A stretch of 64,000 bases of DNA from Nodosilinea sp. LEGE 06152 (lineage in GTDB: Bacteria > Cyanobacteriota > Cyanobacteriia > Phormidesmidales > Phormidesmidaceae), in the NCBI RefSeq assembly GCF_015207525.1, contig NZ_JADEWR010000004.1:1-64000 (forward strand). The letters run 5' to 3'. Under the pieces are notes generated by a model, which saw nothing but the letters and a program-made list of their open reading frames with translations, was not told the origin of the DNA and ran no database searches. Below, one piece after another: positions 34,078 through 43,314 of the stretch. The position numbers were made by a program, and so were the translations under genes. How positions within the stretch are numbered: the stretch's first letter is position 1; each line of letters opens with the position of its first letter.

Positions 34078-34158
34078 ATGCCCAGACAATATGTCGTAAA
34101 AGCACGGTGTCAACCTAGGGAGCATAAACCTACGATTAAGACAACGCGATCTACCTAG
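34078..34158 (+). CDS. candidate 26-residue small protein or leader peptide
   Basis: ATG at 34078 with a perfect AGGAGG (34065-34070) 7 nt before it, one of the strongest ribosome sites in the window. The frame reads MPRQYVVKARCQPREHKPTI plus KTTRST and stops at 34158. It is very basic. The TPR gene begins 61 bp later in the same direction, so it could be a translational leader for it, a small protein of its own, or a chance match. Confidence 0.4.
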   Translation: MPRQYVVKARCQPREHKPTIKTTRST

Positions 34159-34218
34159 CTACCTGCCTGTGATGACAACCCTCTAGATGCACCCGCAGTA
34201 GTCCTGCGGATTCGGCCT

Positions 34219-35199
34219 ATGACTCCCCCAACTCCTCCCATGCGCCCCACCTATATTCTTGCCGATGAGGCCACCGTACGGATTCCCCGCGATCCGTCCC
34301 TACTCGCTCAGGCCGAGCGCATCGCCCAGGGCTACCACCAGTGCCAGGCCGCCGAGGCGTCCCAGTGGCTCAAGCAAGGACTGGCCCACCTGCGGAAGGG
34401 GCAGTACACCCCAGCCCTGGCCCTGCTACAGCAGGCGCTTCAGAGCTACCGCAACCTGGGTGACAAAGAGCGTCAGGCCAAAGTATTGCTCACGTTGGCC
34501 CACCTCTACTACCGGGTGGCCGACTACCTTTGGGCGGCAGACTACGGTCGGCAGTGCCTGCGCGTGGCCCGTGAGCTAGGTGATGATGATCTGATGCAGC
34601 AGATCCTGGGCCACCTGGGCAACAGCTATCGCCACCTGGGCAACCTGCAGCGGGCGCTAGAGTACATGGGCCAAAGCCTGACTATAGCTAAAAAAATTGG
34701 CGATCGCCCCGGCGAAATGCGATCGCTCAACAACCTGGCCATGGTCTACCGCGCCAAGGGGTTAACCCGTCAGGCAGCCACCCTCTACGAGGCCAGTCTC
34801 ATGATGGCCACCACACTGGGCGATTCCGGAACGGATCGCTGCGCGAATCGCACCACCAAGCTGCAAATTCTGCAAAACCTGGGCAATACCTACCTCACCC
34901 TGCGCGAGTATGCCCAGGCCGTCAACTGCTACGAACGTCTGCTGAGCGTCAGCGAAAACGGCGAGGGCAAGCTCGACACCCGCACTACCCGCCGCGTACT
35001 CACCCAGCTCACCCTGGCGAGCATTGCCATGGGTGACCACAACCGAGCGATCGTGCATCTCCAGCACCACCTGTCGATCGCCTGTGCCCTAGGCGACACC
35101 AAAGGCGCTGCCAGCCTGATCGATGACCTCAAGCGCAGCTATGTGGCGCTGAGCGAAGCGCGGGTAGCGGTGCTGCGGCCAGAGCTACCCTCGATGTAG
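34219..35199 (+). CDS. tetratricopeptide-repeat protein
   Basis: 326 residues with about six TPR units, for example WLKQGLAHLRKGQYTPALAL, QILGHLGNSYRHLGNLQRAL, SLNNLAMVYRAKGLTRQA and QILQNLGNTYLTLREYAQAV. Such arrays form a superhelix that binds other proteins. There is no signal peptide or other domain. The C-terminus repeats a variant unit (LTQLTLASIAMGDHNRAIVH). It resembles cyanobacterial TPR proteins of unknown partner. A terminator follows 26 bp after the stop. Confidence 0.88.
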   Translation: MTPPTPPMRPTYILADEATVRIPRDPSLLAQAERIAQGYHQCQAAEASQWLKQGLAHLRKGQYTPALALLQQALQSYRNLGDKERQAKVLLTLAHLYYRVADYLWAADYGRQCLRVARELGDDDLMQQILGHLGNSYRHLGNLQRALEYMGQSLTIAKKIGDRPGEMRSLNNLAMVYRAKGLTRQAATLYEASLMMATTLGDSGTDRCANRTTKLQILQNLGNTYLTLREYAQAVNCYERLLSVSENGEGKLDTRTTRRVLTQLTLASIAMGDHNRAIVHLQHHLSIACALGDTKGAASLIDDLKRSYVALSEARVAVLRPELPSM

Positions 35200-35225
35200 C
35201 CAGAAATTTCGTGTGGCTAACACAA

Positions 35226-35253
35226 AAAGGGGGACGCAGCTGCGTCCCCCTTT
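35226..35253. terminator. bidirectional terminator between the TPR gene and gap2
   Basis: A 28-bp perfect palindrome (AAAGGGGGACGCAG and its complement) with A-run and T-run at its ends, between the convergent TPR gene and gap2. Confidence 0.9.
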
Positions 35254-35324
35254 CTAATGGATGTCATTTGGGAATATCACCTAACCAGGGCAGCGTTGGT
35301 TAATTCCATCGCTGCTCTTGGTAT

Positions 35325-36338
35325 CTACTGCCACTTAGAGGCCACCAGTTCAGCCAGGTCAACTACCCGCTGGCTGTAGCCCCACTCGTTGTCGTACCAG
35401 GCCACTACTTTCACCATGTCGCCGCCCATTACCATGGTCAGGCTAGAGTCAACGATCGAAGACTCGTCGGTCTTGCGGTAGTCGATCGACACCAGAGGCA
35501 GGTCGCTGTAGGCCAAAATGCCCTTCATCGAGCCTTCGGCGGCAGACTTTAGCACCTGATTGACCTGGTCTGCGATCGCGGGCTTTTCGACCTGAACCAC
35601 CAGGTCAACCACCGACACGTTGGGGGTGGGTACCCGCAGGGCAATCCCGTTCAGCTTGCCCTCCATTTCAGGAATAACCAGGGCTACAGCCTTGGCGGCC
35701 CCGGTGGTGGTGGGCACAATGTTCAGCGCAGCGGCGCGAGCCCGGCGCAGGTCGCGGTGGCTGGCATCGAGCAGGCGCTGGTCACCGGTGTAGCTGTGGG
35801 TGGTGGTCATGGTGCCTTTGATGATGCCAAAGTTGTCGTTGAGCACCTTGACGACCGGAGCCAGACAGTTGGTGGTGCAACTGGCGTTGCTCACCACGTT
35901 ATTTTTGTCGTGACTGTAGTCTTCGTGGTTGACCCCCATCACGTAGGTACCAATGCCGCCGCCCTTACCAGGAGCGGTGATCAGCACCTTTTTGGCCCCG
36001 GCTTCGATGTGGCGAGAGGCACCCTCTTCGCTGACAAACACGCCGGTAGACTCAATCACCAGATCGATGTCCCAAGCCGCCCAGGGCAGGTTGTTGGGGT
36101 TGCGATCGGAGTAGCACTTAATCGTCTTACCGTTAACAATCAGAGTGTCTTCTCCAGCGCTGATATCAGCGTCGAGGCGACCCAGCATAGAGTCGTATTT
36201 CAGCAGGTGGGAGTTAGTCTTGGGGTCAGACGTGTCATTGATAGCCACCACCTCAAGCTGGCTGTTTTCGCGCGTCAACCAGCAGCGCAGAAAATTACGA
36301 CCAATGCGGCCAAAACCATTAATTGCTACTCTAACCAC
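35325..36338 (-). CDS. gap2: glyceraldehyde-3-phosphate dehydrogenase, Calvin-cycle type
   Basis: 337 residues from the GTG at 36338, which gives the canonical start [15 protein letters not shown]; the upstream 23 residues in frame are not conserved and GAGG lies about 11 nt before the GTG. The catalytic Cys is in [14 protein letters not shown], and the substrate-binding [13 protein letters not shown] and [15 protein letters not shown] are present. In cyanobacteria Gap2 uses NADP(H) and NAD(H) and works in the Calvin cycle. A second GAPDH (gap1) is not in the window. It is divergent from murC. Confidence 0.95.
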   Translation of the reverse strand: MVRVAINGFGRIGRNFLRCWLTRENSQLEVVAINDTSDPKTNSHLLKYDSMLGRLDADISAGEDTLIVNGKTIKCYSDRNPNNLPWAAWDIDLVIESTGVFVSEEGASRHIEAGAKKVLITAPGKGGGIGTYVMGVNHEDYSHDKNNVVSNASCTTNCLAPVVKVLNDNFGIIKGTMTTTHSYTGDQRLLDASHRDLRRARAAALNIVPTTTGAAKAVALVIPEMEGKLNGIALRVPTPNVSVVDLVVQVEKPAIADQVNQVLKSAAEGSMKGILAYSDLPLVSIDYRKTDESSIVDSSLTMVMGGDMVKVVAWYDNEWGYSQRVVDLAELVASKWQ

Positions 36339-36862
36339 TGCGTTTAACCCTCTGTTGTAGTCGACTAGGTATCTATTCTTAGACGACACCATAATATCGC
36401 AAAGCATGATCCACTTTATAGGGGCTAGCCATTGAACTGAATCTATTCATTATTGAAAATAGACCTCAAAACTCTATGAATAGGTTGCTATGCCCAGCAG
36501 CAGCGGCCCTCGGGGATCAAGCCCAGAAAGTAGCATAAGCATTTCTACTCTATTTATTTGAATTTCATAGAAAATTGCTATGCAGTTCTTGCAGTCTCTA
36601 TATATATCCAGATTCCAAAGGTCGGCCATCGTGCAATGTATAGATAAAAGCCCAGCCTAGGAATAGGTAGACCTCAGGCATAGCAAGCACTGGGGCGCTA
36701 CCCCTAGGGGCGATCGCCTGTTCCTCTTGCACCGCTAGGGCATTTGAAGAACAGGCAGCGGCAATCTGGGCAGGCTAATGCCGATGTTTAGGCCAATCTG
36801 GCAATTCTTGCTATGATTACGCCTGACACTTGGTGTGGTGTGGTGTTCTAAGGAGTGTAACG
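36339..36862. other. divergent promoter region of gap2 and murC
   Basis: About 520 bp without a gene. It contains a TATGAT -10-like box at 36812-36817 for murC (with no good -35), the palindrome CCCCTAGGGG at 36701-36710 and an AT-rich segment at 36540-36640 that may belong to the gap2 promoter. No known small RNA was matched. Confidence 0.4.
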
Positions 36863-38410
36863 ATGCCGATTTCCGTAGATTTTACCGGCAGGCCCTTTCA
36901 TTTCATTGGGATAGGGGGCATTGGCATGTCGGCATTGGCCTACATTCTGACCAAGCGCAACCTGCCAGTATCGGGGTCTGACCTGCGCCTTAGCCACATT
37001 ACCCGTCGCCTGCAAGAGGCCGGAGCCCACATTTTTTGGCAGCAAGAGGCCGCCAACCTGAGCTATTTTCTCAACTCCGACCCGTCGGTGCTAGCCGCTG
37101 CCACAGAGTGGGCCAGCACTGGGTCTAGCCTCGTGGTAGAGCCTAAGCCTGCTGCCCTGGCTTCAGACGCTACTCCTCAGGTGGTTTGTTCCACTGCGAT
37201 CGACGTCCGCAACCCTGAGTACCAGGCGGCCCTAGAGCTGGGTTGCCCGATCTTGCACCGCTCTGACCTGCTGGCGGCGCTGATCCAAGAATACAGCAGT
37301 ATTGCGGTGGCCGGAACCCACGGTAAAACCACCACCAGCAGCATGATTGGCCACATGCTGCTCAACGCCAATCTCGACCCCACCATCGTGGTCGGCGGCG
37401 AAGTTTCCAGCTGGGGCGGCAATGCCCGCTTGGGCCAGGGGCCTTACCTGGTAGCAGAGGCCGACGAGTCAGACGGCACCCTGGCTAAGTTGTCGGCCAG
37501 CATTGGCGTTGTCACCAACATTGAGCTTGACCACACCGATCACTACCACGATTTAGAGCAGGTCGTTGCCACCTTCCAAACCTTCCAGCGCCAGTGCGGG
37601 CTGCTGGTCGCCAGTGCCGACTGCGCGGTGGTACGCACCAGCCTCACTCCAGACGTCACCTACAGCCTGGAGCCATCTACCGGCGCGACTTACTACGTCA
37701 CCGATGTTCAGTTTGGGGCCGATGGCACTTCCGCCCTGGTGTGGGAAGAGGGGCAGCCTCTGGGGCTGCTGCACCTGCGAGTGCTGGGCTGCCACAACCT
37801 CAGCAACGCGCTGGCCGCCGTGGCGGTGGGGCGTCATTTGGGTGTTGCCTTTGGCGATATCGCTGATAGCCTAGAGAATTTTTGCGGAGCCCGCCGCCGC
37901 TTCGAGCACCGGGGCAGCTACAGCGGCATTCAGTTTTTTGACGACTACGCTCACCACCCCAGCGAGATTCGGGCAACGCTGGCAGCGGCGCGCATCAAGG
38001 CCGATCAAACGCTGCCAGCGACGCTGGCCGACAGCCGCCATGCCTACGAGGGTCGCCGAGTGGTAGCGGTGTTTCAGCCCCATCGCTTTAGCCGCACAGC
38101 AGCGCTGCTCAACGACTTCACCGAGGCCTTTGGCGATGCCGACCAGGTGATTATGGCCGACATTTACAGCGCGGGTGAGAGCAATACCTTTGGGGTCTCG
38201 GGGCGTCAGCTAGCCGATGCCGTGGCCCATTCGCACCCCCGCGTGCTCTACGGCCATACCCTAGACGACATTCAGGCGGCCCTGGCCCACAGCCTGCGTC
38301 CGGGCGATCTGGTGCTGTTTATGGGGGCCGGCAACCTCAACCAGATCATTCCTCAGGTGATGGCCTACTATGCCGAGGCAGAGGTGCCGTCGCTTCAGGA
38401 AGCCTGCTGA
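36863..38410 (+). CDS. murC: UDP-N-acetylmuramate--L-alanine ligase MurC
   Basis: 515 residues from the ATG at 36863, with AAGGAG 7 nt upstream; the frame could begin at 36830 but without a ribosome site. It adds L-Ala to UDP-MurNAc in peptidoglycan synthesis. FHFIGIGGIGMSALA is the Rossmann-type start, AGTHGKTTTSSM the P-loop, and DDYAHHPSEIRATLAAAR and FQPHRFSR the C-terminal ligase landmarks. It is followed 59 bp later by murB, the usual cyanobacterial pair. Confidence 0.96.
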   Translation: MPISVDFTGRPFHFIGIGGIGMSALAYILTKRNLPVSGSDLRLSHITRRLQEAGAHIFWQQEAANLSYFLNSDPSVLAAATEWASTGSSLVVEPKPAALASDATPQVVCSTAIDVRNPEYQAALELGCPILHRSDLLAALIQEYSSIAVAGTHGKTTTSSMIGHMLLNANLDPTIVVGGEVSSWGGNARLGQGPYLVAEADESDGTLAKLSASIGVVTNIELDHTDHYHDLEQVVATFQTFQRQCGLLVASADCAVVRTSLTPDVTYSLEPSTGATYYVTDVQFGADGTSALVWEEGQPLGLLHLRVLGCHNLSNALAAVAVGRHLGVAFGDIADSLENFCGARRRFEHRGSYSGIQFFDDYAHHPSEIRATLAAARIKADQTLPATLADSRHAYEGRRVVAVFQPHRFSRTAALLNDFTEAFGDADQVIMADIYSAGESNTFGVSGRQLADAVAHSHPRVLYGHTLDDIQAALAHSLRPGDLVLFMGAGNLNQIIPQVMAYYAEAEVPSLQEAC

Positions 38411-38469
38411 ACAGCGGCAACCCCCACACATTTGGCTAGCATTGGGAACAACCGTTGAGCACTGGGGAC

Positions 38470-39396
38470 ATGAACCAAACCCTCGGGGTTGCACCAACCC
38501 TGGCCTGCCTGAAACCACAGGTGTCGCTACAGCCGCTGTCCACCTTTCGAGTGGGCGGGCCAGCTGAGTGGTTGGCGATGCCCCGCCACCAGGACGAATT
38601 TCAGCAGGTTTTAGACTGGGCGGTTGGCGCTGGCATTCCTATTACCTCGCTGGGGGCCGGGTCAAATTTGCTGATCGGCGATCGCGGCATTGCGGGCCTG
38701 GTTCTCTGTACCCGCCGCTGGCGCAGCACCCGGTTTGATGGAGCGGGGCGAGTCACCGTAGCCGCTGGCGAACCGCTGCCAACGCTGGCCTGGAAAGCCG
38801 CTAAGCGCGGCTGTCGCGGGCTGGAGTGGGCGGTGGGCATTCCGGGTACCGTGGGTGGTGCGGTGGTCATGAATGCCGGAGCCCACGGCGGCTGCACCGC
38901 CGATGTGCTGACGTCGGCTACCGTGCTCGACCCAGCCAACGGCCTGCGATCGCTCTCCCCTGCCGACTTGGGCTTTCGGTACCGCACCTCGACCCTGCAG
39001 GGACGGCAGCATGTGGTGGTACTGGAGGCCACGTTTCAGCTAGAGCCAGGCCACGACCCAGCTGTGGTAGTCGCCGATACCCTGGCCGGGCTTAACCAGC
39101 GGCGGGCTACCCAGCCCTACGACAAGCCCAACTGCGGCAGCGTGTTTCGCAACCCCTACCCCCATACGGCCGGGTCTCTGATTGAGCAGAGCGGGCTTAA
39201 GGGCTACCGCCTGGGCAATGCCCAGATATCTGAGCGCCACGCCAACTTTATTGTGAACCTGGGCGGGGCTAGCGCAGCCGACATTCGTCAGTTAATCCAC
39301 CATATTCAAACCGAGGTAGCCGATCGCTGGGCCGTTCAGCTTCAGACAGAGGTCAAGTTTGTGGGCGAGTTTGCAGACGGCCACGCTCTAGCTTAG
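38470..39396 (+). CDS. murB: UDP-N-acetylenolpyruvoylglucosamine reductase MurB
   Basis: 308 residues from the ATG at 38470; a TTG at 38455 in frame is possible. FAD-dependent reduction to UDP-MurNAc. STFRVGGPAEWLAMP opens the FAD-binding part, followed by GAGSNLLIGD, GIPGTVGGAVVMNAGAHG, the catalytic-site NCGSVFRNP and a C-terminal SERHANFIVN. Part of the murC-murB operon. It ends with TAG. Confidence 0.96.
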   Translation: MNQTLGVAPTLACLKPQVSLQPLSTFRVGGPAEWLAMPRHQDEFQQVLDWAVGAGIPITSLGAGSNLLIGDRGIAGLVLCTRRWRSTRFDGAGRVTVAAGEPLPTLAWKAAKRGCRGLEWAVGIPGTVGGAVVMNAGAHGGCTADVLTSATVLDPANGLRSLSPADLGFRYRTSTLQGRQHVVVLEATFQLEPGHDPAVVVADTLAGLNQRRATQPYDKPNCGSVFRNPYPHTAGSLIEQSGLKGYRLGNAQISERHANFIVNLGGASAADIRQLIHHIQTEVADRWAVQLQTEVKFVGEFADGHALA

Positions 39397-39527
39397 TTCT
39401 TGGGCTGAAATTAAGGCTTCATAAGGTGGGGTAACTGTCGCCGCTATAGATGGCGAGGCAAACTAACCTAGCTGGGCATGACAGTGCCACAACCCCACCA
39501 AGCGGGGTAACTAAGTAGGATTCGGTA

Positions 39528-40709
39528 TCAGGAGTTTTGAGCAAAGCGATCGATCGCCATGGCCGCGATCGCAGGGTCGGGCTCACCCGCCACCGCCTGG
39601 GCAAAGCGCTGGGCCACGGGCGGCAGGTACACAAAGGGAGCGCTAAACCCAGCCATGAGGTGCAGTCCTTCGACCCCAGGGATACCACCTACCAGGGGCA
39701 GCCCGTCGCGGCTAAAGCTAACTCGACAGTAGCGCCAGGTGCCGGGCACATTGGCCAGGGTCGGAATTGGGGCTGCGATCGCGGATCGCAGCCTGCGATC
39801 GCTCTCTGCCGCATCCAGTTCTGCCTCCAGGTTGGTGAGGGTGCGGCTAATTTGGCCCAGACAAAGGTGGCCATCTAAAAACTGAATCGCGCCGCAGTCA
39901 AGGATGGCTGGGGTTAGCTCGTGCCCCGGCTGATCCCACTGGGCATCGGTGCTGGGCTGGCTGGCCTTGGCCTCCATAGCAAAGCGCTCGGTCTGGGCAG
40001 GCATGATCAAGGCCCGCAGGGTGAGGTCTAGGGGCGGTGTTTCAATCAGTTCGGCATAGGTGTAGTAGAGCGGCACGGTAAGTTTGACCTGACGCAACAG
40101 AGCCCGACTAAAAGCCCCAGCCGCTACTAGCACATGCTTGGCGGGGTAAGCCTGCTCGGTCGTCAAAATTCCGGTGACGCGATCTTTGATGCGAACCAGA
40201 TCCACCACAGAGGCCACAATCCGGGTGCCGCCCAAGCGCTGAAACGCCTGATTGTAAGCCTTCACCAGAGCGACTGGCGAGACATGGCCGTGGCGAACGG
40301 TGAAGGCCCCTGCGATCGCAGCCTCATTCAGCAGCGGCTCTAGCGCTTTGGCCTCGGCAGCAGACACAAACTGGGGCGGCGTTGCACAGCTGGCGTAGGG
40401 CTCGGCGGCAGCTTTAGGATCGCCGTCTGCGGCCAGGGTTAGCACCAGGTCTAGCTCGCGAAACTCGGTGTCGCCCTCGAGTTCTTCACTGAGCTGGCGG
40501 TGCTTGGCAATGCCTTCGCGGCAAAGCTGCTGGGTGAGCGCGGTGCTGCCCGACCAGTAGGGGATGCCGCCGTAGCTGTAGCGGGTAGCATTGCCGGGTT
40601 CGAGAGCGCGATCGAGCAGCAGTACAGAGAATCCGCACCGAGCCAGTTCGTAGCTGACCGCCGCCCCCACCAGGCCGTTGCCAACTACAATCCAGTCAAA
40701 GGTTTGCAT
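39528..40709 (-). CDS. FAD-dependent oxidoreductase, DAO family
   Basis: 393 residues. The N-terminal FAD site is FDWIVVGNGLVGAAVSYELAR, with the acidic end of the strand at LLLDRALEPGNATRYS. The C-terminal second FAD contact reads GLHLMAGFSAPFVYLPPVAQ. This is the glycine/D-amino acid oxidase (DAO) fold, which includes sarcosine and D-amino acid oxidases and ThiO. The absence of a ThiG-like neighbour gives no support for ThiO. Substrate unknown. It lies convergent with murB and is followed on its 5' side by the HAS-barrel gene. Confidence 0.82.
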   Translation of the reverse strand: MQTFDWIVVGNGLVGAAVSYELARCGFSVLLLDRALEPGNATRYSYGGIPYWSGSTALTQQLCREGIAKHRQLSEELEGDTEFRELDLVLTLAADGDPKAAAEPYASCATPPQFVSAAEAKALEPLLNEAAIAGAFTVRHGHVSPVALVKAYNQAFQRLGGTRIVASVVDLVRIKDRVTGILTTEQAYPAKHVLVAAGAFSRALLRQVKLTVPLYYTYAELIETPPLDLTLRALIMPAQTERFAMEAKASQPSTDAQWDQPGHELTPAILDCGAIQFLDGHLCLGQISRTLTNLEAELDAAESDRRLRSAIAAPIPTLANVPGTWRYCRVSFSRDGLPLVGGIPGVEGLHLMAGFSAPFVYLPPVAQRFAQAVAGEPDPAIAAMAIDRFAQNS

Positions 40710-40794
40710 GGGGTAAAGGTGTAGGGTTCAACGGGTAGAGTTTAAGGGAAAAATAGGTTCCTTGCCCTGAGCCTTACACCTTGAACCTTAGGCC

Positions 40795-41451
40795 TCACGC
40801 GTAGACCTGCCCCAGAATGATTCGCAGGCGATCGTAGTCATCTTTCAAAAAAATGCTCAAGGTGCGGCCCGCAGCTACCAGCCAGGAACGATCGAGCTTG
40901 CGCAGCTGGTAGCCCTGGCGCAGCACCGCCGCCACCAGACTATCTACTGGGGCGCTGCCCATGGCCAGCAGCGTTCTCAAAAAATCGAGCTGTTCAGTGA
41001 ACTCAATTACCGCTTCAGAGGTGCAGCAGTACACCGCCTGATGCACCTGGGGTGGACGCGGCGGCAGGTGCTGAAACAGCGGCCCCAGGGGCTGCCCGGC
41101 CAGATCGGGGGCGCGAAATCCTACGATCGCGGCCTTGAACTCGGTCTTGAGCATGGCAAAGATCTGCGGCTGCTGCTGGCGCAGATCCTCCAGCGACAGG
41201 CCCAGCGCTCGCGCCCGGTGCACCGAGTCAATGGGGCTGGTGGTGGCGTGATACACCACGCCGTAGATCGTGTTGCCCGATTCCTCATCGACGGCGGTGA
41301 CCCAGCTGCCAAAGGGGGGCATAGCCGAAAATGCCAGGGCTTCTGGCTCTAGACACTGGGCCAAAAACTCGGTGGTCGCCGTCTCAATCACTTCGGCAAT
41401 GTGATCGGGCTGACGCGCCTGGGCGGCGGTCTGGGGCAGGGGCAACCGCAT
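40795..41451 (-). CDS. HAS-barrel domain protein, conserved in cyanobacteria
   Basis: 218 residues. The N-terminal third has IAEVIETATTEFLAQCLEPE and FGSWVTAVDEESGNTIYGVV, the small barrel shared by HerA-type and ATP-synthase proteins. Then follow a helical section (LGLSLEDLRQQQPQIFAMLK) and LPPRPPQVHQAVYCCT. The end (LRKLDRSWLVAAGRTLSIFL) is typical of the cyanobacterial group. It lies 2 bp after ndhS in the same direction, so the two are probably co-transcribed. Its function is unknown; the link to NDH-1 is only positional. Confidence 0.7.
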   Translation of the reverse strand: MRLPLPQTAAQARQPDHIAEVIETATTEFLAQCLEPEALAFSAMPPFGSWVTAVDEESGNTIYGVVYHATTSPIDSVHRARALGLSLEDLRQQQPQIFAMLKTEFKAAIVGFRAPDLAGQPLGPLFQHLPPRPPQVHQAVYCCTSEAVIEFTEQLDFLRTLLAMGSAPVDSLVAAVLRQGYQLRKLDRSWLVAAGRTLSIFLKDDYDRLRIILGQVYA

Positions 41452-41453
41452 GG

Positions 41454-41639
41454 CTAGCGCCGCTTGCCGGAGCTCACTGGCTCCAGTTCCGACATATTAA
41501 AGGTGACGAGTTTGTCCCAGTTGCCGCCCTCAAACAGCACCGCTACCTTGCCGTCGGTAATGCGCTGCACCAGGCCCTGAAAACCGTAGTAAGTATCGTT
41601 GACGTTAACGACCGTAACCGGAGCCCCAGGAAAAATCAT
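41454..41639 (-). CDS. ndhS: NAD(P)H dehydrogenase-like subunit NdhS
   Basis: 61 residues with the NdhS pattern [20 protein letters not shown] and [20 protein letters not shown]. The SH3-like fold is the ferredoxin-docking subunit of the photosynthetic NDH-1 complex on the thylakoid membrane, used in cyclic electron flow. The size matches the family. Its stop is 2 bp from the HAS-barrel start. Confidence 0.9.
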   Translation of the reverse strand: MIFPGAPVTVVNVNDTYYGFQGLVQRITDGKVAVLFEGGNWDKLVTFNMSELEPVSSGKRR

Positions 41640-41754
41640 GGCTACATAATGCTTTTGATCTGCCCCTACAGTTTAAGGCATAGTCAGCCTTTGCCACCTG
41701 GAGTGAGGCCTAGAAACCAGGGGCACCGATTCGATACTGCCGCAGTTTATTTAG

Positions 41755-41836
41755 TTAGGACACTTTAACTTTAATAGGCGGAATCCTCCGGTAGGGACAT
41801 TGCAGTGCAATGCCCCCTACACCGGACCTGTCCTAA
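41755..41836. repeat. nested inverted repeat, 82 bp
   Basis: TTAGGACA at the left end and TGTCCTAA at the right end pair. Inside, CCGGTAGGG pairs with CCCTACACCGG with one bulge, and the centre ATTGCA.TGCAAT is self-complementary. It may be a small mobile repeat or an RNA hairpin upstream of the DUF4168 gene. Confidence 0.6.
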
Positions 41837-42052
41837 CCCAGTGGCGTTTCTAAGTAGTGGGAAAGAACTTGAGGAAATTGGGGAGAACTTGGGGCGGCAG
41901 CTCGCACCGCTGTCACACCATCGTCACATGACCGTCATAGCGCAGCCATGATTGCCCCATAGGGTGTCAACCCATGGGCGCTGTTACGCCAGCGCCCGCT
42001 GCAAACTTTCTCAGCGAAGTTTGCGGCTGATGATATTGCGAGGATAATCGCT

Positions 42053-42556
42053 ATGAAACCGTCAACCCTGTTCAAGAGTCTGCTGGCCGCCACCCTCATG
42101 CTCGGTGTGCCTGCGGCTGCGATCGCCCAGGGCCAAGAGGCCCCCACCCAAGCCCCCGCTCAGTCCGAACAGCCCGCCGCGATGGAGGTATCTGAGGGCC
42201 AAATTGACCGTTTTGTCAGCGCCTATCAAGCGATTCAGACCATTCAGCAATCGGTACAGGCCGAACTGGTTGCCGCCGTTGAGGCCGAGGGGCTCACGGT
42301 AGACGACTACAATGCGATCGCTGAGTCGCAGCAGTCACCCGAAACTGCTGCCGAAGTGCCCGCCGAGCAGGCTGAGCAGTTTGCCGCCGCCGCCGCCCAG
42401 GTCGCCACCCTGAGGGAAGGGGCTCGCGAGGACATGCAGGCCGCGATCGTGGCTGAAGAGTTGACTGTCGAAGAGTTTGAGCAAATTTTAGCCCAGGCGC
42501 AGCAAGACCCCGCCTTGCAACAGGCCATTGTCGAACGGCTCAGCAGCGGTGGGTAA
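42053..42556 (+). CDS. secreted DUF4168 protein
   Basis: 167 residues with a signal peptide (LFKSLLAATLMLGVPAAAIA, cleaved near AQG). The mature protein is helical and acidic. VSEGQIDRFVSAYQAIQTIQ and AEELTVEEFEQILAQAQQDP are DUF4168 landmarks. The family is widespread in bacteria, periplasmic and of unknown function. Here two similar halves (VSEGQIDRF.., and after the Gln/Ala-rich linker, AAQVATLREGAREDMQAAIV) flank an Ala/Glu-rich hinge. It is followed by the CAP lipoprotein. Confidence 0.88.
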   Translation: MKPSTLFKSLLAATLMLGVPAAAIAQGQEAPTQAPAQSEQPAAMEVSEGQIDRFVSAYQAIQTIQQSVQAELVAAVEAEGLTVDDYNAIAESQQSPETAAEVPAEQAEQFAAAAAQVATLREGAREDMQAAIVAEELTVEEFEQILAQAQQDPALQQAIVERLSSGG

Positions 42557-42670
42557 CGCGGCCACCAATTTACACAGATTAAACTCTTAAAAACAGCCCT
42601 GGTCATACCCTGGTGCGGCGTGCTCGTCCTCCCAGGAATGGCCAGGGCTATTCGATTCAAACTGCCGCCC

Positions 42671-43276
42671 ATGCCTTTTCCAAAGAATTCTGCCCAAGGT
42701 CGGTCTGCCCAGGTGCTGCAAGCCGTCGGTTTTATGGCGATCGCCCTAGCCCTGGTCGGTTGCGAGCCCACCGACTTGGCTACTGATCTAGAACAACTGG
42801 TTGAACGCATTCCGCCGATCACTCGCATTGGGCGAGAGCCCCCCGCTGCACCAGACGCCGAAGCAGCTCAGTCGGCGGCGGCCGCCGCCATGGAAACCCT
42901 GGTCTACGAACGCATCAACCAGATTCGTCAGCAGGAAGGTCTCAACCCACTACAGCCCAATGGGCCACTGGCTCAGGTAGCGCGCCAGTATAGCCAGCGG
43001 ATGGCGGACGAAAACTTTTTTGGCCACGTCAGCCCAGCCGGTGATGGGCCAGCCCAACGGGTATCAAACGCCAATATTCCCTACACGATGGTGGGCGAAA
43101 ATTTGTTTACCAGCACCAACGCCCCCGACCCTGCCCCCCTAGCCGTGCAGGGCTGGATGGATAGCCCCGGACACCGGGAGAACATTCTGCGATCGGGCTT
43201 TACCGAAACAGGAGTCGGCGTCTGGCAGAGGGGCAGCACCTATTACTTCACTCAGTTATTTATGCGCCCTCTATAA
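42671..43276 (+). CDS. CAP/SCP-domain lipoprotein (YkwD-like)
   Basis: 201 residues from the ATG at 42671. A lipoprotein signal ends in IALALVGC, so Cys is likely acylated (Lnt is encoded at 26137). After a Pro/Ala linker the CAP domain contains INQIRQQEGLNPLQPNGPLA, FFGHVSPAGDGP with the first His, MVGENLF with the Glu and SPGHRENILRSGFTETGVGV. CAP proteins of bacteria act outside the cell, often of unknown role. It ends 39 bp from the convergent GGDEF gene. Confidence 0.9.
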   Translation: MPFPKNSAQGRSAQVLQAVGFMAIALALVGCEPTDLATDLEQLVERIPPITRIGREPPAAPDAEAAQSAAAAAMETLVYERINQIRQQEGLNPLQPNGPLAQVARQYSQRMADENFFGHVSPAGDGPAQRVSNANIPYTMVGENLFTSTNAPDPAPLAVQGWMDSPGHRENILRSGFTETGVGVWQRGSTYYFTQLFMRPL

Positions 43277-43314
43277 AATTTAACTATGGCTCCAGGCATT
43301 GACTGCTCAATGGG

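Noticed and set aside
36700..36862. A riboswitch-like leader before murC
   Set aside because: Only a short CCCCTAGGGG palindrome and a -10-like box could be seen. No conserved riboswitch core was recognised.
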